A DNA stretch of 64,000 nt from Collinsella sp. AF23-4AC (lineage in GTDB: Bacteria; Actinomycetota; Coriobacteriia; Coriobacteriales; Coriobacteriaceae). The stretch lies in NCBI RefSeq assembly GCF_003462685.1, contig NZ_QRVE01000006.1, positions 7,213-71,212 on the forward strand, in the 5' to 3' direction. The notes under the pieces are model-generated. The model was not told the origin of the DNA. It saw only the letters and a program-made list of their open reading frames with translations, and made no database searches. Each line of letters begins with the position of its first letter. Within the stretch, counting starts at the first letter, position 1. The position numbers were made by a program, and so were the translations under genes. Shown here piece by piece: positions 8,828 to 17,186 of this stretch.

Positions 8828-9247
8828 TTAGACCAACTTTCCAAGACAGTGGTCGATCATATGCTGGACCATCTGCGCCTCAAAGCCGACAAAGTCCTGC
8901 TTGCGCTCGCGCATCTTGCCATCGACGATCTGGTCAAAGGCAACCTTGCACTTGATATAGCGCGTGGACTTGGTGACCTCCTCGTGCGTCAGGCAGCTCT
9001 CCTCCATCTTGCTGGCGCCCAGGCCAAACACCAGACGGGGGTTGTAGAGCACGTGGGGCTCGCCGGCGTCGTCCAGGTAGACGCAGACCTTCTTGGTAAC
9101 GCCAATCTGGTTAGCGGCAAGGCAGCCGGCATCGTCGAGCGACTTGATGGTATCGATCAGGTCCTGAGCAACCGACTCGTCCTCGACGGTCGCAACCTCG
9201 CAACGCTGGGACAGGATAGCCTCGTCGTGGCAAAGCTCTTTAATCAT
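8828..9247 (-). CDS. Peptide deformylase-like protein lacking the catalytic Glu
   Basis: This 139-residue protein is related to the deformylase at 1136-1546: motif 1 is GCLAANQIG, motif 2 is ESCLT with the metal Cys, and motif 3 is QHMIDHCLG. The two metal His remain, but the Glu of HExxH, the general base, is Met. The codon is ATG in clean sequence, CAT-ATG-ATC-GAC-CAC. It may bind metal without deformylating, or act on another substrate. GGAGG five bases before the ATG at 9247 supports this start over an upstream in-frame ATG. Like its relative it ends right after motif 3. Confidence 0.8.
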   Translation of the reverse strand: MIKELCHDEAILSQRCEVATVEDESVAQDLIDTIKSLDDAGCLAANQIGVTKKVCVYLDDAGEPHVLYNPRLVFGLGASKMEESCLTHEEVTKSTRYIKCKVAFDQIVDGKMRERKQDFVGFEAQMVQHMIDHCLGKLV

Positions 9248-9440
9248 ACGTTCCTCCATAGGGGTCGTTGTAACCGCTTAAGTATACGGTACCCACACAT
9301 TTTCATGCGATAAATACCGTCCGTCTGTTACAAAGCGCCGAACATCAACATGCGAGGAACAGCAAGGTTGTAAAGACGATATAGTAAGTGAGTTCGTGTC
9401 AATCGGCCTAAACTCGGGGCCGAACAAGGAAAGGGTATGC

Positions 9441-10754
9441 ATGGACGAACTTTTTCACGTCAGTGAGCGCAAGTCCACAATCGGGACCGAACTTCGCGCT
9501 GGACTGACAACATTCCTGGCGATGGCCTACATCATCGCCGTCAACCCCGCAGTGCTCTCGGGCGCTGGCATCGATGCGGGAGCGCTCGCCTGCGCCACCT
9601 GCCTGGGCGCCGGCATCATGACCATCTGCATGGGCATCTTCGCCAACCGCCCGCTCGCCTGTGCGTCGGGTCTGGGCATCAACGCCATGATTGCGGGCAT
9701 CGCCACCACCATGTGCGGCGGCGACTGGCACGTGGCCATGAGCGTTATCTTCCTCGAGGGCGTCGTCATCTTGCTGCTCGTCCTTTGCGGCCTGCGCGAG
9801 GCCATCATGGACGCCATCCCCGTGGTCCTGCGCCACGCCATCTCGGTGGGTCTGGGCCTGTTTATCGCCATGATCGGCCTGTGCGACGCCGGCATCATCA
9901 CCGCTGGCGCCGGTACGCTCGTCGGCCTGGGCGACATCGCCTCCCCCACCTTTATCGTCGGCATCATCTCCATCGTCGTGACGGTTGCCCTGGCTTCCCG
10001 CAACGTGCCGGGCTCGCTGCTCATCGGCATCATCGTCGCCGTTATCGCCGGAATCCCGCTGGGCGTCACCCATGCGCCCGAGGGCCTCATCGCACCGCTC
10101 GACTTCTCGACCTTCGGCGCCCCGTTTGCCAGCACTGCCGACGGCAACCTTGCCATCGTGAAGGTCCTGACCGACCCGATGCTGCTCGTCGTTGCCTTCT
10201 CGCTGCTCATGAGCGACTTCTTCGACACCATGGGCACCGCGATGGCCGTCGCCAAGCAGGGCGAGTTCTTGACCGAGGACGGCAATGTCGAGGACATCCG
10301 TCCCATCCTGGTCGTCGACTCCGTGGCCGCTGCTGCCGGTGGCTTTATGGGCGTCTCCTCCATCACTACCTTCGTCGAGTCCACCTCTGGCGCTGCCGAC
10401 GGTGGTCGCACGGGCCTCACCTCCGTCACCACCGGCGTGCTGTTCATTCTCGCCGCGTTCTTCTCCCCCATCGTCACCATCGTTTCCAGTGCCGCCACCT
10501 GCGGTGCTCTGGTCTACGTCGGCTACCTCATGATGAGCGAGGCCTCCGAGATCGACTGGTCCGACGTGTCGCAGGGCTTCCCGGCGTTCATGATTGTCGC
10601 CGGCGTGCCCTTCACCTACTCCATCTCCGCCGGCATTGGCCTGGGCTTTATCGCCTACGTGATCGTCGCGCTCTTTAAGGGCGAGGCCTCCAAGATCAAG
10701 CCGCTCATGTGGATCGCAGCCCTTGCCTTCCTCGTCTACTTCTTCGTAGCGTAA
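9441..10754 (+). CDS. NCS2-family purine permease (AzgA-like)
   Basis: The 437-residue membrane protein has the AzgA-branch N-terminus (TELRAGLTTFLAMAYIIAVNP), then ACASGLGINAM, FFDTMGTA and the STTFVES-like segment typical of adenine/guanine/hypoxanthine permeases. It imports nucleobases with protons. AAGGAAAGG before the ATG at 9441 supports this start; an in-frame GTG at 9396 lacks a ribosome site. I see no purine riboswitch upstream. The last 46 bases of the gene recur downstream at 12756-12801, showing that a tandem duplication began inside this gene. Confidence 0.9.
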   Translation: MDELFHVSERKSTIGTELRAGLTTFLAMAYIIAVNPAVLSGAGIDAGALACATCLGAGIMTICMGIFANRPLACASGLGINAMIAGIATTMCGGDWHVAMSVIFLEGVVILLLVLCGLREAIMDAIPVVLRHAISVGLGLFIAMIGLCDAGIITAGAGTLVGLGDIASPTFIVGIISIVVTVALASRNVPGSLLIGIIVAVIAGIPLGVTHAPEGLIAPLDFSTFGAPFASTADGNLAIVKVLTDPMLLVVAFSLLMSDFFDTMGTAMAVAKQGEFLTEDGNVEDIRPILVVDSVAAAAGGFMGVSSITTFVESTSGAADGGRTGLTSVTTGVLFILAAFFSPIVTIVSSAATCGALVYVGYLMMSEASEIDWSDVSQGFPAFMIVAGVPFTYSISAGIGLGFIAYVIVALFKGEASKIKPLMWIAALAFLVYFFVA

Positions 10755-10781
10755 CGGCAAAGCTGCCAAAGCAGAACACCA

Positions 10782-10822
10782 AAGCGCGGAGTCGCATCGA
10801 GCGGCTCCGCGCTTTTCTTTTA
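10782..10822 (+). terminator. Terminator after the purine permease
   Basis: AAGCGCGGAG and CTCCGCGCTT form a stem with a 13-base loop, followed by a T-rich run. A near copy lies at 12828-12866 as part of the same duplication. Confidence 0.88.
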
Positions 10823-10961
10823 AGCCCAGGCAACGCACGGATGCGCGATGTATTGCTTCCCAAGTTTTGGACATTTTGCCCTCCAAACGGCACTACCGCC
10901 GGCTACATCCTGCAGATATGCTGGGCGTAATCGCATAGGCCCTATGAGGATGGGAGTAACC

Positions 10962-12734
10962 ATGGCCGCCTTGTTCACGTCCCCCAAGCGCAATGACAAA
11001 ACCTCTGGAGCCCATTTTGTCGAGCCCGACGTGCGCCGTCGCACGCTGCTCGCACACGGCAGCTGGCGCCGCGTGACACGCCGCATCGTTGTAGGCGCCG
11101 TATGCGCGCTCACGGTAAGTTCGCTGCTCATGCCGAGCGTCTCGCTCGCGGCCGAGTGGGTGGACGTCGGCGGCACCCAATACAACGCCGGCACCGCGGC
11201 GGGCGACGCCGCCGGCACCTGGAGCTGGGACGGCGCCGACGACATGAAGCTCAACGGCTATAACGGCGACGCGATCGAGGCAGCGGGCAAGCTCAACGTG
11301 AGCTACGAGGGCAACAACACCGTCACTAACGACAACGGCCGCGGCATCAAGGTTAAGGATGGCGCGAACGAGAACGCCGAGCTTAATATTCAGGGCGACG
11401 CGTCCAGCACGCTCAACGTGACATCTTCTCGTGACGCCATCACTTCCGTCGGCAACATCAACATCGACGGCGCTGGCACTGTCAACGCCACGAGCACCGA
11501 GCACGATGCCATCGATGCCGGGGGCGATGTCACCATCAAGGGCTCGGGAAACGTTAACGCCACGGGCGATTCGGATGGCATCAGGGCCGACGGCAACATC
11601 ACGATCGACAACAGCGGAACCGTCACCGCCAAGGCCACCGAGGATCAGGGTATCGATGCTAACGAGAACCTCATCATAAAGGGCGGCGGCAAGGTAGAGG
11701 CAAGCTCTATCAAAGACAATGCGATTTGGGCCGACGGCAACATCGAGATCTCGGGTGGCAGCCAGGTCAAGGCAAGCTCCGAGGAAGACGCCGCCATCGA
11801 CGGTAAAAACAGCCTCACGGTCACGAACGCTTCCCTCAACGCAAGTGGCGTTGGGTATGGCATCTATGTCTACAAGGGCATCACGCTCGATGGCGCGACC
11901 GTGACGGTCCGCGCAAGCTCAGATGGCGGGGAAGCCAGCGCACTCTTCACCGATGAGGACGACATCGTCATCAAGAACGGCTCGACTGTGGATGCGCTCG
12001 CAGAAGGCAGGTTCTCGGTTGCAATCTCCACCAGTAATTTCTACTCCGACGAAGCGGGTGGCCATATCTACATCAGCGACTCCGTTGTCAAGGCCATAGC
12101 CCGCTATGCCGAGACCGGCGGCGACGGCCCCGACCACTACAGTGGAGACCAAAACGACGAAATCATCCCTGAGTCCGAGGGCCTGAACATCGGCATCTTC
12201 GCGCAGACCGAGAAGGGCATCACGCCCGCGACCATCTCGATCGTCCGCAGCAAGGTCACGGCCGAGGGAGACACGGCGGCTATCTTCGCCCTTGCCATGA
12301 GCGCGGACGGCAAGGCGATCGGCACCATCGAAATCAAGGACGCCACCATCCAGACGCCTGCAGGCGGCAAAGTCATTGACTATCGCAACAAGGAAGAGCT
12401 CAGCGACGGCATCGTCTACGAGGCGGGGCAGACCATCGGCACGGGCGATGCCACGATTGACTCCCCCTATGACGCCGCTGTCGCCAAGAGCACGGTCATC
12501 GTGCCTCCCGAGGAGACCAAGCCCGAGGAAAAGCACGGCAAGACCAAGCCCGAGGGTTCCAAGTCCGAGGGCACGAAGACAACCAAGACCGTTGCAGTTG
12601 CAGCCAAGGGAGCCAAGACCGTCGGCAAGCTCGCGGCAACCGGCGACACCTCGAACGCAGCCATCGTGGCAGCCGCCCTTGCGGGAACAGCCGCCATCGC
12701 CGCAGGCGCCCTGGCGAGTCGCAAACGCTCGTAA
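10962..12734 (+). CDS. Secreted beta-helix surface protein with LAxTG anchor, copy 1
   Basis: This 590-residue protein starts with a long basic leader and signal peptide, likely cut after Ala64 (MPSVSLAA). Residues about 158-324 contain six to seven coils of about 24 residues of the form DAIxAxGNINIxGxGTVNA, typical of right-handed parallel beta-helices and close to the Cthe_2159-type carbohydrate-binding family. A Lys/Glu/Pro-rich wall linker leads to LAATG (557-561), a hydrophobic stretch and RKRS. LAxTG is the motif of class E sortases in Actinomycetota. GGGAG five bases before the ATG supports this start. It probably sits on the cell wall and may bind glycans; ligand unknown. Copy 2 lies directly downstream. 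Confidence 0.8.
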   Translation: MAALFTSPKRNDKTSGAHFVEPDVRRRTLLAHGSWRRVTRRIVVGAVCALTVSSLLMPSVSLAAEWVDVGGTQYNAGTAAGDAAGTWSWDGADDMKLNGYNGDAIEAAGKLNVSYEGNNTVTNDNGRGIKVKDGANENAELNIQGDASSTLNVTSSRDAITSVGNINIDGAGTVNATSTEHDAIDAGGDVTIKGSGNVNATGDSDGIRADGNITIDNSGTVTAKATEDQGIDANENLIIKGGGKVEASSIKDNAIWADGNIEISGGSQVKASSEEDAAIDGKNSLTVTNASLNASGVGYGIYVYKGITLDGATVTVRASSDGGEASALFTDEDDIVIKNGSTVDALAEGRFSVAISTSNFYSDEAGGHIYISDSVVKAIARYAETGGDGPDHYSGDQNDEIIPESEGLNIGIFAQTEKGITPATISIVRSKVTAEGDTAAIFALAMSADGKAIGTIEIKDATIQTPAGGKVIDYRNKEELSDGIVYEAGQTIGTGDATIDSPYDAAVAKSTVIVPPEETKPEEKHGKTKPEGSKSEGTKTTKTVAVAAKGAKTVGKLAATGDTSNAAIVAAALAGTAAIAAGALASRKRS

Positions 12735-12755
12735 ACACTTTTTCGCACAGGACGG

Positions 12756-12801
12756 GTGGATCGCAGCCCTTGCCTTCCCCGTCTACTTCTTCGTAGCGTA
12801 A
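12756..12801 (+). pseudogene. Relic of the permease 3' end at the duplication junction
   Basis: These 46 bases match the last 46 bases of the purine permease gene (10709-10754), including its stop codon, with few differences; the encoded tail WIAALAFPVYFFVA differs by one Pro from the permease end. It has no start or upstream body and sits between the two surface-protein genes. The offset of 2,047 bases equals the length of the duplicated unit. Confidence 0.85.
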
Positions 12802-12827
12802 GGGCAAGGCTGCAAAAGCTGAACAAT

Positions 12828-12866
12828 AAAGCGCGGAGTCGCCATGCGGCCCCGCGCTTTTCTTTT
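12828..12866 (+). terminator. Terminator after surface protein copy 1
   Basis: AAAGCGCGG pairs with CCGCGCTTT and is followed by TCTTTTA. It is the duplicated copy of the terminator at 10782-10822. Confidence 0.8.
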
Positions 12867-13005
12867 AGCGTTGGTCCCTGCGCCGGCGTGCGGCCTATTT
12901 CTCCCCCATTTTGGCCATTTTGCCCTCCAAACGGCACTACCGCCGGCAACATCCAGCAGATACGCTGAACCTAGCCGTATAGGCCCTATGAGAACGGGAG
13001 CAACC

Positions 13006-14796
13006 ATGGCAGCCTTGTTCACGACCCCCAAACGCAATGACACTACCGCCGGAACCCATGTTGCCGAACCCGACGTTCGCCGTCGCATAGGACTCGCGCA
13101 CGGCAGCTGGCGCCGCGTGACGCGCCGCATCGTCGTAGGCGCCGTGTGCGCGCTCACGGTGAGCTCGCTGCTCATGCCGAGCGTCTCGCTCGCGGCGGAA
13201 TGGGTCAAGGTCGGCGAAACCAAATACAACGCCGGCACTGCGGCGGGCGACGAGACCGGCACCTGGTCGTGGGACGGCGCCGACGACTTGAAGCTCAACA
13301 ACTATAACGGCGGCGAGATCCAGGCCGCAGGCAAGCTCAACGTGAATTACTCGGGAAACAACATCGTCACTGCCGACTGGATCGAAGGCATCAAGGCTTC
13401 TCATGGCAAGAATGAGAACGCCGAGCTCAATATCCAAGGCGACGCGGGCAGCACGCTCAGCGTGACATCTACTGAGGACGCTATCCTCTCCACGGGTAAT
13501 ATCAACATCGACGGAGCCGGATCCGTCAACGCCACGAGCGCTGGGTTTGATGCCATCGACGCCGAGGGCGATCTCGCTATCAAAGGTTCGGGCAACGTCA
13601 ACGCCACGGGCGTATCGGATGGCATCAGGGCAAACGGCAATATCACGATTGACGACAGCGGGGCCGTCACCGCCAGGGCTACCAAGGACAAGGGTATCGG
13701 AACCGACAAGAACCTCACCATCAAGGGTGGCGGCACAGTCGAGGCAAGCTCAGCCGATGGTGAGGCCATTTGGAGCGGCGGCAACATCAATATCTCGGAC
13801 GGCAGCCAGGTCAAGGCGAGCTCCGAGAAAGACGCCGCCGTCGAGGCCAAGGGCAGCCTCGCAGCCACAAACGCCTCCCTCAACGCAAACGGTGTTGAAT
13901 ATGGCGTCTATGCCCACAAGGGCATCACACTCGATCATGCAAACGTGACAGTCCGCGCAAGTAAAGGCAGATACGGTGACGCCATTGCCCTCTTCACCTA
14001 CCAAGACGATATCGTCGTCAAGAACGGCTCCACCGTGGACGCGTTTGCGGAAGGCGAGGTTTCGGCTGCATTCTCCACCAGAAACGATCGACCCAACGAG
14101 GAGGGTGGCCACATCTACATCAGCGACTCCGTTGTCAAGGCCATAGCCCGCTATGTCGAGAACGGCGACGGCCCCATCCCCTACAGCGAAAACCAAGATG
14201 GTGAGACGAGCCCCGAGCCCCAAGGCGAGAACATCGGCATCATCGCCCAGACCAGCGAGGGCGTCACGCCCGCAGTCATCTCGATCATCCGCAGCAAGGT
14301 AACGGCCGAAGGAGATACAGCGGCAATCTTTGCCCGTGCCATGAGCGCTGACGGCAAGACAATCGGCACCATCAAGATTGAGAACGCCGCCATCCAGACG
14401 CCCGAAGGCGGCAAGGTCATTGACTATCGCAAGCTCCGTGACGGCATCTACGAGGCAGGCCAAGCCATCGGCACGGGCGACGCTGTGATCGACTCCCCCT
14501 ATAACGAAGCTGTCGCCAAGAGCATGGTCATCGCACCTCCCGAGGTAGCCAAGCCGGAAGACCCCAAGCCCGACGAGACCAAGCCCGCAGAAAGCAAGCC
14601 CGCGGAGTCCAAGCAGAACCCCAAGCCTGAGTGCTCAAAGCCGACCAAGGCCGTTGCGGCTTCAATCACGAAAGCCAAGACTACCGGCGTGCTCGCGGCA
14701 ACCGGCGACACCTCGGGTGCGGCCATCGTGGCAACCGTCCTTGCGGGAACAGCCGCTATCGCCGCAGGCACCATGGCGAGCCGCAAGCGCTCTTAG
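13006..14796 (+). CDS. Secreted beta-helix surface protein with LAxTG anchor, copy 2
   Basis: At 596 residues this is a close paralogue of the protein at 10962-12734, with the same leader (MAALFTxPKRND), the same beta-helix coils and the same C-terminal LAATG, membrane segment and RKRS. Differences are concentrated in the coil loops and in the wall linker, which here has a KPDETKPAESKPAESK repeat. Flanking DNA upstream is also nearly identical, so the promoter was duplicated as well. GGGAG before the ATG at 13006 sets the start. Divergent loop residues may mean different ligands or immune variants; this is inference. Confidence 0.8.
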   Translation: MAALFTTPKRNDTTAGTHVAEPDVRRRIGLAHGSWRRVTRRIVVGAVCALTVSSLLMPSVSLAAEWVKVGETKYNAGTAAGDETGTWSWDGADDLKLNNYNGGEIQAAGKLNVNYSGNNIVTADWIEGIKASHGKNENAELNIQGDAGSTLSVTSTEDAILSTGNINIDGAGSVNATSAGFDAIDAEGDLAIKGSGNVNATGVSDGIRANGNITIDDSGAVTARATKDKGIGTDKNLTIKGGGTVEASSADGEAIWSGGNINISDGSQVKASSEKDAAVEAKGSLAATNASLNANGVEYGVYAHKGITLDHANVTVRASKGRYGDAIALFTYQDDIVVKNGSTVDAFAEGEVSAAFSTRNDRPNEEGGHIYISDSVVKAIARYVENGDGPIPYSENQDGETSPEPQGENIGIIAQTSEGVTPAVISIIRSKVTAEGDTAAIFARAMSADGKTIGTIKIENAAIQTPEGGKVIDYRKLRDGIYEAGQAIGTGDAVIDSPYNEAVAKSMVIAPPEVAKPEDPKPDETKPAESKPAESKQNPKPECSKPTKAVAASITKAKTTGVLAATGDTSGAAIVATVLAGTAAIAAGTMASRKRS

Positions 14797-14854
14797 ACGC
14801 CTCTGCGCACATGGCAGCTCCCGCGAAGGCCCCGAGTCCCAGCACCGTTTAACA

Positions 14855-14890
14855 ACGCCACCGCCGAGCTCCCCTCCGGCGGTGGCGTTT
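14855..14890 (+). terminator. Terminator after surface protein copy 2
   Basis: ACGCCACCGCC pairs with GGCGGTGGCGT across a 10-base loop and is followed by TTTTCC. It closes the duplicated region. Confidence 0.88.
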
Positions 14891-15003
14891 TCCATATGCG
14901 TCCGCAGGGTATGCACGAGATTGTCTTTGGTCTAGCCCAACCTGCATGAGCCGGCGTGCGACAATGGGGGCCGTCGATATCACAACGCCGAGAGAAGCCC
15001 GTC

Positions 15004-15669
15004 ATGGAAGCGCATCAAAAGCAGATAACCGTTCATGCACAGCATGCCGAAAGCGCACCAGTCATCTATCTTCCCGTGGTCATGGGCGACGGCACGGAGG
15101 TTTATGAACGCTGCCGAGAGCTCAACTGCCCGCCCTTCACGCTTGTCGGCATTGGCAGCCTCAACTGGAATCGCGAGCTGAGCCCCTGGGTATGCGACGG
15201 TACCGTGCGCGATGCCGAGCCCTTTGGTGGACAGGCCGCTGGTTTTCTTGACGAGTTGTTGAAGCAGATAATCCCAGAGGCCGAATCATCGCTCCCGCAA
15301 CCGCCCACCTGGCGCGGCGTTGCCGGCTACTCGTTGGCGGGTCTTTTTGCACTGTGGGCACTTTGGCAAACAGATGTCTTTGAGCGCGCGGCGAGTGCAT
15401 CGGGGTCGCTGTGGTTCCCCGGCTTTATCGACTACGCGCGCGAGCGCACGATGACAGCTACGCCCGACGCCGTCTATCTGTCACTCGGCAAAAAGGAAAC
15501 CAAGACGCCCAACCGCATGATGCGGCACGTACTCGACGATACGCGCGCGATGGAAGAGCTGTTTATCGAGCGTGACATTCCAACAACGCTGGAGCTCAAC
15601 CCCGGCAATCACTTTACCCAAACTGACCTGCGCATGGCACGCGGCATCCACTGGATACTGACGCATTAA
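15004..15669 (+). CDS. Alpha/beta hydrolase, putative esterase family
   Basis: A 221-residue protein with the nucleophile elbow GYSLAG (GxSxG), a SGSLWFPGF segment and a C-terminal GNHF His, as in the esterase D/IroE-like group. No signal peptide is seen, so the enzyme should be cytoplasmic. The upstream in-frame start at 14956 lacks a ribosome site; GAGAGAAG lies before the ATG at 15004. It stands alone between two terminators. Substrate cannot be told; IroE-like members cleave siderophore esters, but there are no siderophore genes nearby. Confidence 0.75.
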   Translation: MEAHQKQITVHAQHAESAPVIYLPVVMGDGTEVYERCRELNCPPFTLVGIGSLNWNRELSPWVCDGTVRDAEPFGGQAAGFLDELLKQIIPEAESSLPQPPTWRGVAGYSLAGLFALWALWQTDVFERAASASGSLWFPGFIDYARERTMTATPDAVYLSLGKKETKTPNRMMRHVLDDTRAMEELFIERDIPTTLELNPGNHFTQTDLRMARGIHWILTH

Positions 15670-15709
15670 AAATGGCATCCACGCGTACATACGCATGGAC
15701 GCCATTTTT
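15667..15709. terminator. Bidirectional terminator between esterase and uracil permease
   Basis: AAAAATGGCATCCA pairs with TGGACGCCATTTTT with one mismatch, flanked by A and T runs. The genes converge here. Confidence 0.8.
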
Positions 15710-15729
15710 GATTTGGCTGAACGCAGCTG

Positions 15730-17064
15730 CTATTCAGCAGTCTCCTCAAGCTCGGAAGTATCGAACTCAAAGTCGTTACCGGGCAGGATGGCGTTGAGCA
15801 CAATGCCCACCAGCGAGCCCACGGCAAGGCCCGAAAGCGAAATCGTCACGCCGCCCAGCTCCAGCACGATGGCACCGGCGGTACTGTAGGCAATGCCGAG
15901 CGAAAGCACGAGCACCAGAGCCGCCACCAGCACGTTGCGGTTGTTCTGGAAATCAACCTGGTTCTCGATGAGGTTACGTACACCAACGGCGCTGATCATG
16001 CCGTAGAGCACGAGCGACACACCGCCGATAACGCATGCCGGCATGGCGGCAATCACCGCAGCAAACTTGGGGCAGAACGAAAGCACAATGGCGCAGCAGG
16101 CGGCAATGCGAATCACACGTGGGTCGAACACACGCGTCAAGGCAAGCACGCCGGTATTCTCGCCATACGTCGTATTGGCGGGGGCGCCAAAGAGCGATGC
16201 CAAGATGGTCGCCAGGCCATCGCCGAGCAGGGTACGGTGCAGACCGGGATCGGCAATGTAATTGCGTTCGCAGGTAGAGCCAATGGCGGAGATATCGCCG
16301 ATATGCTCGATCATAGTTGCAAAGGCCAGCGGCATGATGGTGATGATGGCCGTCGTGGCAAGACCGCTATCGAACTGCGGTCCAAAGAGCGCAAACACGG
16401 TGTTGTCCCACACGACGGGCAAGCCAACCCAGGGGGCGGCTGCGACGCCAGAGAAGTCGACCTCGCCCAGCGCGGCCGCAACGGCATAGCTCACCACAAC
16501 GCCCAGCAAAATCGGCACGATCTTGACCATGCCGCGCCCCCAAATATTGCAGATGACGATCACGGCCACAGCGACAACGGCAACAAGCCAATTGGTCTGG
16601 CAGTTGGCGATAGCAGAGCTTGCCAAGATCAGGCCGATGGAAATGACGATGGGACCGGTCACCACCGGCGGGAAGAAGCGCATGACGCGCTTGGCGCCAA
16701 AGGCGCGGAACAGCGTTGCCAGCACCGGATAGAGCAGGCCGGCGCAGGCAACGCCCAGACAAGCGTAGGGCAAAAGCTCGGCCTCGCCGTTGGGTGCAAT
16801 GGCGACATAACCCGCGATAAAGGCAAACGACGAGCCCAGGAACGCGGGCACCTTACCGCGCGATAGAAAATGAAACAGCAGCGTGCCGATGCCGGCGAAC
16901 AGAAGCGTCGCCGAAACGGAAAGGCCGGTGAGCACGGGCACGAGCACCGTGGCTCCGAACATCGCAAACATGTGTTGCAAACCCAACACAAACATGCGCG
17001 GGCGGCCGAGCGACGATGCATCGTAGATGGCATCGGTGACGGCGGGCGTCGAAGACTGGGACAT
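15730..17064 (-). CDS. uraA: Uracil permease, NCS2 family
   Basis: This 444-residue membrane protein has the UraA-type N-terminus (GLQHMFAMFGATVLVPVLTG), about 14 membrane segments, the IGDISAIGS segment with NTTYGENTGVLALT, and a hydrophilic acidic C-terminus. It imports uracil with protons. AAAGGAC five bases before the ATG at 17064 fixes the start. It follows the MetE-like gene on the same strand with 122 bases between. No PyrR-type leader was recognised. Confidence 0.9.
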   Translation of the reverse strand: MSQSSTPAVTDAIYDASSLGRPRMFVLGLQHMFAMFGATVLVPVLTGLSVSATLLFAGIGTLLFHFLSRGKVPAFLGSSFAFIAGYVAIAPNGEAELLPYACLGVACAGLLYPVLATLFRAFGAKRVMRFFPPVVTGPIVISIGLILASSAIANCQTNWLVAVVAVAVIVICNIWGRGMVKIVPILLGVVVSYAVAAALGEVDFSGVAAAPWVGLPVVWDNTVFALFGPQFDSGLATTAIITIMPLAFATMIEHIGDISAIGSTCERNYIADPGLHRTLLGDGLATILASLFGAPANTTYGENTGVLALTRVFDPRVIRIAACCAIVLSFCPKFAAVIAAMPACVIGGVSLVLYGMISAVGVRNLIENQVDFQNNRNVLVAALVLVLSLGIAYSTAGAIVLELGGVTISLSGLAVGSLVGIVLNAILPGNDFEFDTSELEETAE

Positions 17065-17186
17065 GGAAGTCCTTTCGAATGGAAGGGCGATCAGGCATAT
17101 CGGATAACCTGCCCGAACGATACGATCCGAACCATTGTACGCGATATGCAGTACCTCGCACGCGCCGCCACCTGCAAACGCTAGCG

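Noticed and set aside
9260..9440. Purine riboswitch before the AzgA-like permease
   Set aside because: The conserved three-way junction bases are not present.
9408..10886. 492-codon minus-strand frame across the purine permease
   Set aside because: It is a shadow of the permease with His/Asp/Gly-rich nonsense composition; the plus-strand protein has clear family motifs.
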